A stretch of 64,000 nucleotides of DNA from CACIIZ01 sp045565285 (GCA_045565285.1 JBJLFR010000035.1:1-64000), one strand, 5' to 3'; counted from the stretch's first letter, positions 25,899-35,122 are shown. Numbers and translations are program-made. Notes: generated by a model from the letters alone, not told the origin.

Positions 25899-26768
25899 AT
25901 GATGCATAAAATTGTTATTGGAACAGCAAACTTTGGTATGGACTATGGTATAGGTAATAACCAAAAAAAGTTACTTGATTCAGATATTTTAGACATCATA
26001 AGTGTCGCCAAAAAAAAAGGAATAGAAACCATAGATACTGCTGTTTCTTATGGCAATAGTCTTAAAAGATTAGGAGAAATTGGTATCAATGATTTTAAAA
26101 TCATCACAAAATTTCCACGGATTCCAGTTGATAAAAAAAATCAAACTAATTGGTTTGATGACCAAGTTAGTAGAACTTTAGAACAACTAGGTATTAGTAG
26201 TTTAGAAGCTATCCTTCTTCATTATCCAAAAGATATTCTTGAAAATAAAAATTTTGAATTAATACATTTTCTTTCTAATTTAAAAAAAGATGGGGTTATA
26301 AAAAAAATTGGTGTTTCTATATATGAAAAGAATGAATTAGAAGAAATATTAAAAATATTTAAACCTGAAATCATCCAATGCCCAATTAATTTATTTGATA
26401 ATAGGTTGTTAGAAAAAAATTATTTAGAAGAAATATCAAATAAAGGAATTGAAGTTCATATAAGATCTATTTTTTTACAAGGTTTGCTTTTATTTAAAAA
26501 AGAAGAAATGCCCCAAGATTTTTTAAAATTTCAAAATATATGGCAGGAGTGGTACAATTGGCTCAAGATAATAAAATTAAATCCGCTCGAAGCATGTATA
26601 AGATATACGAATTCTATTAAAGGCGTAGATAAAATAGTAGTAGGAATAAATTCTGCTCATCAATTAAAACAAATTATTAAATATATGAGAAAACCAAAGC
26701 TCTACAAAGAGCCCAATTGGCAGAATCCAATAAGTACAAAATTAATAGATCCAAGGTTATGGAAATAA
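25899..26768 (+). CDS. Aldo/keto reductase of the nonulosonate cluster
   Basis: A 289-residue aldo/keto reductase. It shows IGTANFGMDYGIGN, DTAVSYGNS with the catalytic Asp-Tyr pair, KIITKFPRIP with the Lys, and AILLHYPKDI with the His. The C-terminal NADPH region contains VVGINSAHQLKQI. It is the first + strand gene of the sugar cluster. The following fusion gene starts inside its last ten bases, so the two are translationally coupled. The reductase probably acts on a sugar or keto-sugar nucleotide intermediate, but its substrate is not known. Confidence 0.83.
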   Translation: MMHKIVIGTANFGMDYGIGNNQKKLLDSDILDIISVAKKKGIETIDTAVSYGNSLKRLGEIGINDFKIITKFPRIPVDKKNQTNWFDDQVSRTLEQLGISSLEAILLHYPKDILENKNFELIHFLSNLKKDGVIKKIGVSIYEKNELEEILKIFKPEIIQCPINLFDNRLLEKNYLEEISNKGIEVHIRSIFLQGLLLFKKEEMPQDFLKFQNIWQEWYNWLKIIKLNPLEACIRYTNSIKGVDKIVVGINSAHQLKQIIKYMRKPKLYKEPNWQNPISTKLIDPRLWK

Positions 26769-28798
26769 AAAAACAAGTTTTAGCAGTCATACAAGCAAGA
26801 ATGAATTCGACAAGACTCCATGGTAAAGTTCTAAAAAAAATTGGAAATTTAACGTGTATAGAAATATTATTAGAGCGATTGTTAAAAAGTAAATTAATTA
26901 ACAAAATTATAGTAGCAACATCAACAAACTCATACGATGATATTCTTTATGATAAATTAACTAAAATTGGTATAGATTGCTTTAGGGGTGATGAAAATAA
27001 CGTATATAAACGTTTTCTTGATTCAGTTAAAAATTCAAAAGCCTCTGTTATAGTTAGGATAACAGGGGATTGCCCTTTAATAGATCCTGATTTAGTCGAT
27101 AAAATAATTAAAGATTTTTTGAATAAAAATGTTGATTATGTAAGTAATGTTGACCCTCCATCCTTCCCTGATGGTATGGATATTGAAGTTATAAATAGAC
27201 ACTGCTTAGAGAACAATTACTCTAATGATCTTAACCAGTATCACTTGGAGCATGTAACGACACATATTAGAGAAAATAAAAAAATTCCAAAGAGTAATTA
27301 TGAAAATAAAGAGGATTATTCTAATATTAGATTAACTTTAGATGAGGAAATTGATTTAGAAGTTATAAATTCAATTGTTAAATATTTTCAACCTAATATA
27401 CATTTTTCACTGGAAGAAATCATAGATTTGTATAAACAAAACAAATCCCTTTTCAAAAATATTGATTTAAAAAGAAATGAAGGATCCAAAATGAATAGTG
27501 GTCAAAAACTATGGAAAAAAGCTAAAAAATTAATACCAGGGGGGAATATGCTACTATCAAAAAGAACAGAAATGTTCCATCCTTTAAAATGGCCAGCATA
27601 TTTTGATAAAGCTCAGGGATGTAATATTTGGGACCTTGATGGAAATAAATATATTGATATGTCATTAATGGGTGTAGGTACAAATATTCTGGGCTATGCC
27701 AATAAAGATGTTGATAATTATGTAAAACAAAATATAGACAAAAGTAATATGAGCACTTTGAATTGTCCTGAAGAAGTTTTTCTTGCTGAAAAACTTGTTG
27801 AAATGCATCCATGGTCAGAAATGGTAAGATTTGCCAGAACAGGGGGTGAGGCCAACTCCATTGCTGTAAGAATTGGACGTGCTGCATCCGGCAAAGATGG
27901 TGTAGCAATATGTGGTTATCACGGATGGCATGATTGGTATCTCGCATCCAATATAAATGACTCTGAAAATTTGAAAGATCATCTTCTTCCAGGATTAGAG
28001 GCAAATGGAGTTCCAAAAGAATTAAAGAATACTACTTTTCCCTTTTACTACAATGACCTTAATGGGTTAAAAAAAGTCATTGATGAAAATAACATAGGCA
28101 TAATAAAGATGGAAGTTATAAGAAATTTTCAACCTTCAAATAATTTCTTGCAAAATGTAAGAGAATTAGCCACAAAAAATAATATTATTCTTATTTTTGA
28201 TGAGTGTACATCAGGTTTTCGAGAGAATTTTGGAGGAATTCATTTAAATTATCAAGTAAATCCAGATATTGCTATTTTTGGGAAAGCTCTTGGTAATGGG
28301 TATGCAATAACCGCTGCTGTCGGAACCAGAAATGTTATGGAAGCAGCACAAAAATCTTTTATAAGCAGCACTTTCTGGACAGAACGAATAGGCGTAAGTG
28401 CTGCTTTAAAAACACTAGAAATAATGGAGCAAAACAAAAGTTGGGAAATTATAACTAACATTGGAAAAAAAATTAGAATGATTTGGAGAGATATTTCGAA
28501 TGTTTATGATCTAAATATAAATATTTCAGGTCTATTAGCACTTTCTTCATTTAATTTTCAAAGCAAGAATAATTTAAAATATAAGACACTAATTACACAA
28601 GAAATGCTTAAGAATAATATTTTGGCTAGTAATTCAGTATATACTTCAGTTGCACATACGAATGAATGTTTGGAAAAGTATTCTGATCAATTAAATAAAG
28701 TATTCCTTACAATTAAAAATTGTGAAGATGAGGTAAAAAATATTGATACTCTTATTGAAGGTCCAATTTGCCATGATGGCTTTTATAGACTCAATTAG
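26759..28798 (+). CDS. SpsF-type nucleotidyltransferase fused to class III aminotransferase (GSAM-like)
   Basis: A 679-residue two-domain protein. Residues 1-244 are an SpsF/COG1861-type NTP transferase with VIQARMNSTRLHGKVL, TGDCPLIDPDLVD and HVTTHIRE. Residues 245-679 form a class III PLP enzyme like glutamate-1-semialdehyde aminomutase, with TGGEANSIAVRIGRA, GYHGWHDWY, FDECTSGFR and the PLP Lys509 in FGKALGNG. I chose ATG 26759 over a TTG at 26717 because the latter lies deep in the preceding gene. At the domain junction an in-frame ATG (27491) follows AAGGA, so the second domain may also be made alone. It probably supplies CMP-sugar activation and an amino-sugar step. Confidence 0.82.
   Translation: MEIKKQVLAVIQARMNSTRLHGKVLKKIGNLTCIEILLERLLKSKLINKIIVATSTNSYDDILYDKLTKIGIDCFRGDENNVYKRFLDSVKNSKASVIVRITGDCPLIDPDLVDKIIKDFLNKNVDYVSNVDPPSFPDGMDIEVINRHCLENNYSNDLNQYHLEHVTTHIRENKKIPKSNYENKEDYSNIRLTLDEEIDLEVINSIVKYFQPNIHFSLEEIIDLYKQNKSLFKNIDLKRNEGSKMNSGQKLWKKAKKLIPGGNMLLSKRTEMFHPLKWPAYFDKAQGCNIWDLDGNKYIDMSLMGVGTNILGYANKDVDNYVKQNIDKSNMSTLNCPEEVFLAEKLVEMHPWSEMVRFARTGGEANSIAVRIGRAASGKDGVAICGYHGWHDWYLASNINDSENLKDHLLPGLEANGVPKELKNTTFPFYYNDLNGLKKVIDENNIGIIKMEVIRNFQPSNNFLQNVRELATKNNIILIFDECTSGFRENFGGIHLNYQVNPDIAIFGKALGNGYAITAAVGTRNVMEAAQKSFISSTFWTERIGVSAALKTLEIMEQNKSWEIITNIGKKIRMIWRDISNVYDLNINISGLLALSSFNFQSKNNLKYKTLITQEMLKNNILASNSVYTSVAHTNECLEKYSDQLNKVFLTIKNCEDEVKNIDTLIEGPICHDGFYRLN
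27480..27484 (+). promoter_or_regulatory. Internal ribosome binding site at the fusion junction
   Basis: AAGGA six bases before an in-frame ATG at 27491, exactly where the aminotransferase domain begins (MNSGQKLW). It is better than most gene starts in this window and suggests either independent translation of the second domain or a relic of two separate genes. Confidence 0.5.
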
Positions 28799-28807
28799 GT
28801 TCAAAAT

Positions 28808-30409
28808 TTGATAAAAGAAAAACTTAATATCGCAATAAGAGTAGATGCCAGCAAAAATATTGGAGGAGGTCACTTTAGAAGATGCTTAACTCTAGCAAAA
28901 GAGGCCAAAAAAAAAGGGCATTCTGTAATATTTATTTCAGCACAATTACCAGAGAGAGATAGACACCTTCTAATTAAAAATAAAATTCTATTTGAAAATA
29001 TATTTTTTGAAAAAGATGAAAATATAATTAATGATAGTAAAAAAGGATATAAAAATAATTGTTATCAAAAATGGTTAAAATTACCAGTATTGGAAGATGC
29101 AAAAAGAACAAGTAAAGCTTTGGAAAAATTTCAACCTAACTGGATTATTTTTGACCATTATGGGTTAGGCATTAAATGGGTAAATAAAATTAAAAAAAAT
29201 CATCATATGCCATTTTATTTAGCAATTGATGACTTAGACAACAGAAACCTTGGTTCAGATTTTTTGTTAGATCAAACATCAATCATTGATAAAAAAAGAA
29301 AGTATAAAACCCCTGGAATTTTAGTAGGTCCAAAATTTGCCCTCCTCTCAAATGAATTTAGTAAATATAGAAAAAAAAGTATTAAAGATAGATTGTATCG
29401 TCAATCTATGGCTTTAAAAAATAAAAAAGTATGTATACTTATTTCTTTAGGATTATACGATAATAAAAGATTATTACCAACGTTAGTTAATGCCTTATCA
29501 AAAAAAGAAGAAATAAATATAGTTGTTGCTACTAGTTCTGAATGTCAAACACTTGTTGAATTAAAAAAAATTGCAAAAAAATATAATAATGTGTGCCTTC
29601 GATTAGATACAGACAACATGGCTAAACTGATGTTAAAAGCTGATATTTGTATTGGAGCATCTGGTATGAGTATGTGGGAAAGATGTTGTATAGGATTACC
29701 AAGTCTAACAATTACAATAGCAAAAAATCAAAAAAAAATTACCAAACAAACAGCAAATTTGAACATAACTAAGAAATTAAGTATTGCTAAAACTAAAAAT
29801 CAAAAACAGTTAATAGAAGCAGTATCAAATTTGATTTATGCCCCTAAAAAATTACAACAGCTATCAAAAAATTCATTTAAAACTTGTGATGGCTTAGGAA
29901 CTAAAAAAGTAGTTAATTTTTTGGAAGCAACATTTAAAAAAGTTGAAATTAGTGATTCCAAAAAGCTCTTATCATGGAGAAATAAAAAGTTTATAAGAGA
30001 AAGTAGTTTGAACAAAAAAAGGATACATAAAAAAAATCATGAAATATGGATGGAAAAAACACAATATCCCAAAAAAGGTATTTGGCTTATTTATTCCGAA
30101 GGTGGTACTGATGTTGGGCATTGTAATTCCATATACATTGATAAAGCAAATGTATCTTGGAGTTTCTATATAGGTGAGCAAAAATTTTCACCAGGATGTG
30201 GTTTAAGAATGTTAGTTTTCTTTATAAAAAAATTATTCTTTGAAGAAAAAATATCTACCATTGAATCTAAGATAATTCTTGATAATAAAAAATCAAAAAA
30301 AATACATAGAGATCTTGGATTTATTTTAACCTCAACTAATGAGCACTTCGAAAATTATATTTTAACCAAGGATACTTTTCAAAAGAGATTTTATTCTAAT
30401 ATTGTGTGA
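28808..30409 (+). CDS. PseG-PseH fusion: nucleotide-sugar hydrolase plus GNAT acetyltransferase
   Basis: A 533-residue fusion. Residues 1-370 match PseG, the UDP-2,4-diacetamido-trideoxy-altropyranose hydrolase with GT-B fold: IRVDASKNIGGGHFRRCLTLA with the catalytic His, IFDHYGLG, LAIDDLDNR, and IGASGMSMWERCCIGLPSL. Residues 371-533 are a GNAT domain with LLSWRNKKFIRESS, WSFYIGE and an acetyl-CoA region near GCGLRMLVFF, as in PseH, which acetylates N4 of the PseC product. The start is TTG 28808, ten bases after the fusion gene. The next gene starts two bases after its TGA. The pairing places two successive pseudaminic acid steps on one chain. Confidence 0.85.
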   Translation: MIKEKLNIAIRVDASKNIGGGHFRRCLTLAKEAKKKGHSVIFISAQLPERDRHLLIKNKILFENIFFEKDENIINDSKKGYKNNCYQKWLKLPVLEDAKRTSKALEKFQPNWIIFDHYGLGIKWVNKIKKNHHMPFYLAIDDLDNRNLGSDFLLDQTSIIDKKRKYKTPGILVGPKFALLSNEFSKYRKKSIKDRLYRQSMALKNKKVCILISLGLYDNKRLLPTLVNALSKKEEINIVVATSSECQTLVELKKIAKKYNNVCLRLDTDNMAKLMLKADICIGASGMSMWERCCIGLPSLTITIAKNQKKITKQTANLNITKKLSIAKTKNQKQLIEAVSNLIYAPKKLQQLSKNSFKTCDGLGTKKVVNFLEATFKKVEISDSKKLLSWRNKKFIRESSLNKKRIHKKNHEIWMEKTQYPKKGIWLIYSEGGTDVGHCNSIYIDKANVSWSFYIGEQKFSPGCGLRMLVFFIKKLFFEEKISTIESKIILDNKKSKKIHRDLGFILTSTNEHFENYILTKDTFQKRFYSNIV

Positions 30410-30410
30410 A

Positions 30411-31463
30411 ATGAAAACAGAAATAAAAATTAATGACAGAAAAATTGGTTTTAATACTGAACCATATATCATTGCTGAATTATCAGGAAACCATAACGGA
30501 GACATCAATAGAGCAATAAAGCTAATTGATGCAGCAGTTGCATCTGGAGCCCATGCAATAAAGTTACAAACATATACAGCTGATACTTTAACTATAGATT
30601 CAAATAGATCAGAATTTATAGTAAAAGGAGGTCCATGGTCAGGCCAAAAACTTTATGATCTTTATAAAGAAGCAAGCACACCCTGGGAGTGGCACCCTAC
30701 TATTTTTCAATATGCAAAACAAAATAACATCCACTGCTTTTCTTCACCTTTTGATAATACTGCTGTTGATTTTTTGAATAAGTTATCAGTTCCTGCTTAT
30801 AAAATTGCCTCTTTTGAAATAGTCGATATACCACTTATAAAAAAAGCTTCTGCACAAAATAAACCTTTAATTATGTCAACGGGTGTTGCAGATTACGATG
30901 AAATAGAAGAAGCGTGTGTTACTGCCAAAAACTTTGGTGCAGATGGTTTTGCTTTATTACATTGTGTATCAGACTACCCCTCTCAACCAAAAGATATGCA
31001 ACTCAAAAATATTCAGGAACTAAAATCTCGTTTTAATGTTCCAATCGGTCTTTCTGATCATTCTTTAGGTTCAACTGTAGCCGTTGCAGCTATAGCTCTA
31101 GGTGCAACTTTGATTGAAAAACACATCACTTTAAGTAGATTAGACGGAGGACCAGACGCCAGTTTTTCGTCTGAACCTGATGAGTTTAAAAAACTTGTGC
31201 AAGATTGTGAAAATATTTTTAAAGCTAGTACAAGCGACCAAAAAAATATACCAGGCATAAAAAAGTCAAATTCTATTTTTCGACGATCTATTTATGTGGT
31301 AAAAAATATTAAAAAAGATGAGGTTTTTAGCAGAGAAAATATAAGATCCATAAGACCAGGTTTGGGGATTCAACCAAAGTTTTTCGAAGAAATTTTGGGT
31401 AAAAAAGCAAGTATAGATCTTGAAAGAGGAGAACCTTTGAGTTGGAAAAAAATAATCACTTGA
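30411..31463 (+). CDS. pseI: Nonulosonic acid synthase (NeuB/PseI type)
   Basis: Condenses phosphoenolpyruvate with an amino-sugar to form a nine-carbon 2-keto acid. About 350 residues. The TIM barrel carries YIIAELSGNHNGD, KLQTYTADT, ASFEIVDIPLIKKA, HCVSDYPSQPKDM, GLSDHSLG and IEKHITLSR. A C-terminal SAF (antifreeze-like) domain begins near residue 290 with FRRSIYVVKNIKKDEV. The start ATG 30411 lies two bases after the PseG-PseH stop; a longer frame from TTG 30402 adds three residues. Pseudaminic rather than sialic or legionaminic specificity is inferred from the PseB, PseC and PseG neighbours. Confidence 0.88.
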   Translation: MKTEIKINDRKIGFNTEPYIIAELSGNHNGDINRAIKLIDAAVASGAHAIKLQTYTADTLTIDSNRSEFIVKGGPWSGQKLYDLYKEASTPWEWHPTIFQYAKQNNIHCFSSPFDNTAVDFLNKLSVPAYKIASFEIVDIPLIKKASAQNKPLIMSTGVADYDEIEEACVTAKNFGADGFALLHCVSDYPSQPKDMQLKNIQELKSRFNVPIGLSDHSLGSTVAVAAIALGATLIEKHITLSRLDGGPDASFSSEPDEFKKLVQDCENIFKASTSDQKNIPGIKKSNSIFRRSIYVVKNIKKDEVFSRENIRSIRPGLGIQPKFFEEILGKKASIDLERGEPLSWKKIIT

Positions 31464-32932
31464 AAGCAGTAAATCTATTGGCTGTTTCAACTGCTAAGAA
31501 TACTAACGCAATATTAAAAGAAATGATAAAACAAAATCATGGATTCATTGATCTTAAAATTCACTTAGGAGATGTAACAAGCGATTTTAAAGCATCATCT
31601 CTTGTTAGAATGAATAATAAGAGAGGAAAAAAAAGTCATTTATTCAAAACAAATAAGAGTTATATGGGTGTTGACCATAAATTGTTAGCATCAGAAAATT
31701 TTTCTCAAAATTTAGAAACTTTTGTTGATCAACTATATCGTCATTCAGATGCTTACAGATATAAATCACATAATTTGAAAAACTTACAAGATTATCTAGA
31801 TTATTATCATATCCTGGCAGATGCTATATCTAATGAGATTTTTTCAAATGAAATTAACCATGTGTTATTTTTTAATATACCTCACTTAGCATATGATACT
31901 ATTGTTTATCAAATAGCAATTTCTCTTAAAATTCCAGTTACTATAGTTACACAATCTCTATTTTCAGATAAATTTTTTTCGCTTAATAGAATAGAATATT
32001 ATGGTGATTTTAATAAAAAGAAATTTATAAAAACAGATAAATTAGTTAAACTTCCCAAATTAAATTTATTCTATATGAAAAAGATTAAACAAAAAATTGA
32101 AAAATCTGGAAATATAAATTTAATGGCGCTTACACATTTTTTAATGTTCTTAATTTTTAAAATGCCTTCCTTAATATTTAAACCAATTTATATTTTAAAA
32201 ATATTAATAAGGATTCAAAAAATTTATAAAAAATTTCCTAAGTGGCGTGATCCTTTTGCTAATTTTTTTCATAAAAATGAACTTAGTTACTTTGAACATT
32301 TAGCTGAATTTGAAAGTACGAAAGTTAATTTTAACGAGAAATTTGTATATTTTCCTCTTCCTATGCAACCTGAAATGACTACTTCTGCAATTGGGGGAGA
32401 ATTTAGGGATCAACTTTTAGCATTAGAAAAATTATCAAATATTTTACCAAAAGAAATTAAGATTTATGTCAAAGAAAATCCAAAACAAGGTTCTTATGCA
32501 CGAGGACCATTATTTTTTCATAGGCTCTCAAGAATCCAGTCTATTTGTTTTGTACCTTCATATACTGATACTAATTTATTAACTGAAAAAGCTATTTTTA
32601 TTGCTACAGTAACAGGAACAGTAGGGTGGGAAGCACTATGCAAATGTAAAAATATTTTAGTTTTTGGCCATGCTTGGTTCAAAGATTTTCCTGGGGTCAC
32701 AAAATATCATAAAAATTTAACTTATGAAGAAATAATTAAACAAAAAACAACTGAAAAGTTAATACTTTCAAAATTTCAAGATCTGATGGCTCTTTCTCAT
32801 GATGGTGTTATTGATAGAGCCTATACTGACTTAGTAACAAATTATGATATTAAAACTAATAATCATAAAACAGCGCAAACTATATCAAAATTAATTTTAA
32901 AAAAAGAAAAGGTAACTTTCTTAAAGGCATAA
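31442..32932 (+). CDS. Capsule-type glycosyltransferase, candidate nonulosonate transferase
   Basis: A 496-residue protein without clear signal peptide. The C-terminal half resembles capsule-synthesis (KpsS/KpsC-like, Capsule_synth) transferases: FVYFPLPMQPEMTTSAIGGEF, IYVKENPKQGSY in place of the family KEHP motif, and ATVTGTVGWEALCKCKNILVFGHAWF. The N-terminal half holds a Rossmann-like segment (NHVLFFNIPHLAYDTIVYQIA) and a basic hydrophobic patch around residues 225-265 that could contact the membrane. Its start, TTG 31442 after AGGAG, overlaps pseI by 22 bases. The position at the end of the pse operon suggests it transfers the CMP-activated sugar to a surface glycan or protein. Family assignment is by eye. 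Confidence 0.62.
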   Translation: MEKNNHLKAVNLLAVSTAKNTNAILKEMIKQNHGFIDLKIHLGDVTSDFKASSLVRMNNKRGKKSHLFKTNKSYMGVDHKLLASENFSQNLETFVDQLYRHSDAYRYKSHNLKNLQDYLDYYHILADAISNEIFSNEINHVLFFNIPHLAYDTIVYQIAISLKIPVTIVTQSLFSDKFFSLNRIEYYGDFNKKKFIKTDKLVKLPKLNLFYMKKIKQKIEKSGNINLMALTHFLMFLIFKMPSLIFKPIYILKILIRIQKIYKKFPKWRDPFANFFHKNELSYFEHLAEFESTKVNFNEKFVYFPLPMQPEMTTSAIGGEFRDQLLALEKLSNILPKEIKIYVKENPKQGSYARGPLFFHRLSRIQSICFVPSYTDTNLLTEKAIFIATVTGTVGWEALCKCKNILVFGHAWFKDFPGVTKYHKNLTYEEIIKQKTTEKLILSKFQDLMALSHDGVIDRAYTDLVTNYDIKTNNHKTAQTISKLILKKEKVTFLKA

Positions 32933-34063
32933 TTTTTGTAAAACTGTAATTACTTTATTTTGCATTTCATCAGTTAAATCATAGAAAATTGGTAAGCTAA
33001 TAGCTCTAGAATAGTAAAATTCTGAATTTGGACATAAGCCAACCTTAAAACCTTTTTCCTGCCAAAACGGTTGAGTATGAATAGGCCTATAATGTACATT
33101 TACTCTTATATCGTTTTGATTAAGAAGATTATATATTTTTTGTCTATTTTTAACTTGTATGGGAAATAAATGAAGAGCAGAAAAGTTATACTCTTCTTGT
33201 TTTGGAAGTTTTAAATCTGAATTTTGTAATTGTTCAAAATATTTTTTTGCAATCTGATTTCTTTTATCTATAAAACTATCTATTCTTAAAAGCTGACTAA
33301 CTCCTAAAGCCGCATTCATACCGCTCATACGATAATTAAATCCTATAGAGATTTGGTCATAGACCCATTTATCGTTATTTTTAATAACCATATTTTTAGG
33401 ATCACGCGTAACTCCATGTGAACACAATAACTTCAGTTTTTCCATTATATGCTCGTCATTAGTAATCGCACAGCCTCCTTCTGCAGTTGTAATTACTTTA
33501 ACAGGGTGAAATGAAAATACTGTAATATCTGAAAATCTACATGAACCAATTTTTGTACCTCTATAAATACCACCAATTGCATGAGATGCATCTTCTATAA
33601 TTTTAAAACCATATTTATCAGAAAGTTTTTTGATTTCACTCATATCACATGATTGACCTGCAAAATGAACTGGCATAACAATTTTTGGTAATTTCCCACG
33701 TTTTTTAGCCTGTTTCAATTTTACTGATAAAGCTATAGGACACATGTTATAACTTTCAGGATCAATATCAACAAAATCTACTTTAGCATTACACATAAGT
33801 CCAACATTTGCCGAAGCAACATAGGAATTAGGAGAAGTCCAAAGAATATCGCCATTACCTAAACCTAAAGCTAAACAAGAAATATGTAGTGCAGAAGTAG
33901 CAGAATTTGTTAAAATAGAATAATTGGATGAAGTATAAGAACAAATATTTTCTTCGAATCTCTTGACTATAGGTCCTTGTGTAATCATCTCAGATTTCAG
34001 AACTTTAATCACTTCATTAATGTCATCATCATTTATGCTTTGCTTACTGTAAGGTATCATCAA
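32921..34063 (-). CDS. pseC: UDP-4-amino-4,6-dideoxy-N-acetyl-beta-L-altrosamine transaminase
   Basis: A 380-residue DegT/DnrJ/EryC1 PLP aminotransferase. It opens MIPYSKQSINDDDINEVIKVL, then SEMITQGPIVKRFE, TNSATSALHISCLALGLG, EDASHAIGG, and the PLP Lys in SFHPVKVITTAEGG, followed by the RMSGMNAALG block. These are the features of PseC, which aminates the 4-keto product of PseB. Its start overlaps the pseB stop by four bases. It converges with the glycosyltransferase gene with a 12-base overlap of coding ends. Confidence 0.9.
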   Translation of the reverse strand: MMIPYSKQSINDDDINEVIKVLKSEMITQGPIVKRFEENICSYTSSNYSILTNSATSALHISCLALGLGNGDILWTSPNSYVASANVGLMCNAKVDFVDIDPESYNMCPIALSVKLKQAKKRGKLPKIVMPVHFAGQSCDMSEIKKLSDKYGFKIIEDASHAIGGIYRGTKIGSCRFSDITVFSFHPVKVITTAEGGCAITNDEHIMEKLKLLCSHGVTRDPKNMVIKNNDKWVYDQISIGFNYRMSGMNAALGVSQLLRIDSFIDKRNQIAKKYFEQLQNSDLKLPKQEEYNFSALHLFPIQVKNRQKIYNLLNQNDIRVNVHYRPIHTQPFWQEKGFKVGLCPNSEFYYSRAISLPIFYDLTDEMQNKVITVLQKLCL

Positions 34064-35058
34064 TATTTACCAATTAGGGTATGATTTTTAGTAAGCCATT
34101 TTTTAAAATCTTCTATACTCAACCAATCTGGATTAGTATTAGAGGAATATATAAAATTATCAGCCACTTTTTTCCCATCCCTTATTCTAGATGGATCACT
34201 AGACCAATTATGTATAGAAGGAAAAATTTTATAATAGGAATTGTATTCGTAAGTGTATGCTGAATCTTCAAATCCTATCATCTGTTCATGAAGTTTTTCT
34301 CCAGGTCGAATACCAACTACCCTCTTTTCAATTTGAGGATTAATAGCATTAGCAATTTCTGTAATTTTCATAGAAGGAATTTTTTTAACATAAATTTCTC
34401 CACCTGACATATCCTCAAATGCTTTCCATACTAATTTAACACCATCTTCCAATGAAATCATGAATCTAGTCATTCTTAAATCAGTAATTGGAAAAAAACC
34501 ATCTTTTTCCTTCTCTAAAAAAAAGGGGATTACTGACCCTCTAGATCCCATTACATTCCCGTATCTTACTACTGAAAATTTACACTTAACAGAACCTGAA
34601 TAAGAATTTCCAGCAACAAACATTTTATCAGAAGCTAATTTAGTTGCTCCATAAAGATTTATAGGGTTAGATGCTTTATCTGTAGATAATGCTACACATT
34701 TTTTTATGCCTTTATCTAAGCAAGCATCAATCACATTCATTGCGCCAAGAACATTTGTTTTTACACATTCAAATGGATTATATTCTGCCGTAGGTACAAT
34801 CTTAGTTGCCGCTGCATGGACAACGTAATCAATGCCATCTAAAGCACGCATTAATCTTTCCTTATCTCTCACATCTCCAATAAAAAATCTAACTCGAGGA
34901 TCATTTTGATAGACCTTTTGCATATCCCACTGCTTAATTTCATCGCGAGAAAAAACTACAAGCCTTTTAGGATTATATTTTTTTAGTGTAAGTGGTATAA
35001 ACCTCGACCCAAAAGAACCAGTCCCCCCAGTAATTAAGATATCAGAATTTTTTTTCAA
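34060..35058 (-). CDS. pseB: UDP-N-acetylglucosamine 4,6-dehydratase (inverting)
   Basis: A 332-residue short-chain dehydrogenase/epimerase that starts the pseudaminic acid path from UDP-GlcNAc. It shows ILITGGTGSFGSRF, FSRDEIKQWDMQK (the PseB/FlaA1 signature), IGDVRDKERL, VVHAAATKIVPTAEYNPFE, STDKASNPINLYGATK with the catalytic Tyr-Lys pair, and RYGNVMGSRGSVIPFF. The length is that of the soluble form without membrane helices. It is transcribed with pseC, opposite to the other cluster genes. WaaA follows upstream on the same strand after 64 bp. Confidence 0.92.
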   Translation of the reverse strand: MKKNSDILITGGTGSFGSRFIPLTLKKYNPKRLVVFSRDEIKQWDMQKVYQNDPRVRFFIGDVRDKERLMRALDGIDYVVHAAATKIVPTAEYNPFECVKTNVLGAMNVIDACLDKGIKKCVALSTDKASNPINLYGATKLASDKMFVAGNSYSGSVKCKFSVVRYGNVMGSRGSVIPFFLEKEKDGFFPITDLRMTRFMISLEDGVKLVWKAFEDMSGGEIYVKKIPSMKITEIANAINPQIEKRVVGIRPGEKLHEQMIGFEDSAYTYEYNSYYKIFPSIHNWSSDPSRIRDGKKVADNFIYSSNTNPDWLSIEDFKKWLTKNHTLIGKY

Positions 35059-35122
35059 TTGATTACCCCTATTTAAATCTTTTTTTAGCTATTATAGAAA
35101 AGAAAATCAATCAAAGAAAAAA

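Noticed and set aside
26717..26758. Upstream TTG start for the SpsF fusion gene
   Set aside because: It would add 14 residues unrelated to SpsF and overlap the aldo/keto reductase by 52 bases; ATG 26759 begins at the family start.
27522..28016. 164-codon frame antisense to the aminotransferase domain
   Set aside because: His- and Leu-rich mirror of a well-conserved PLP enzyme; no independent support.
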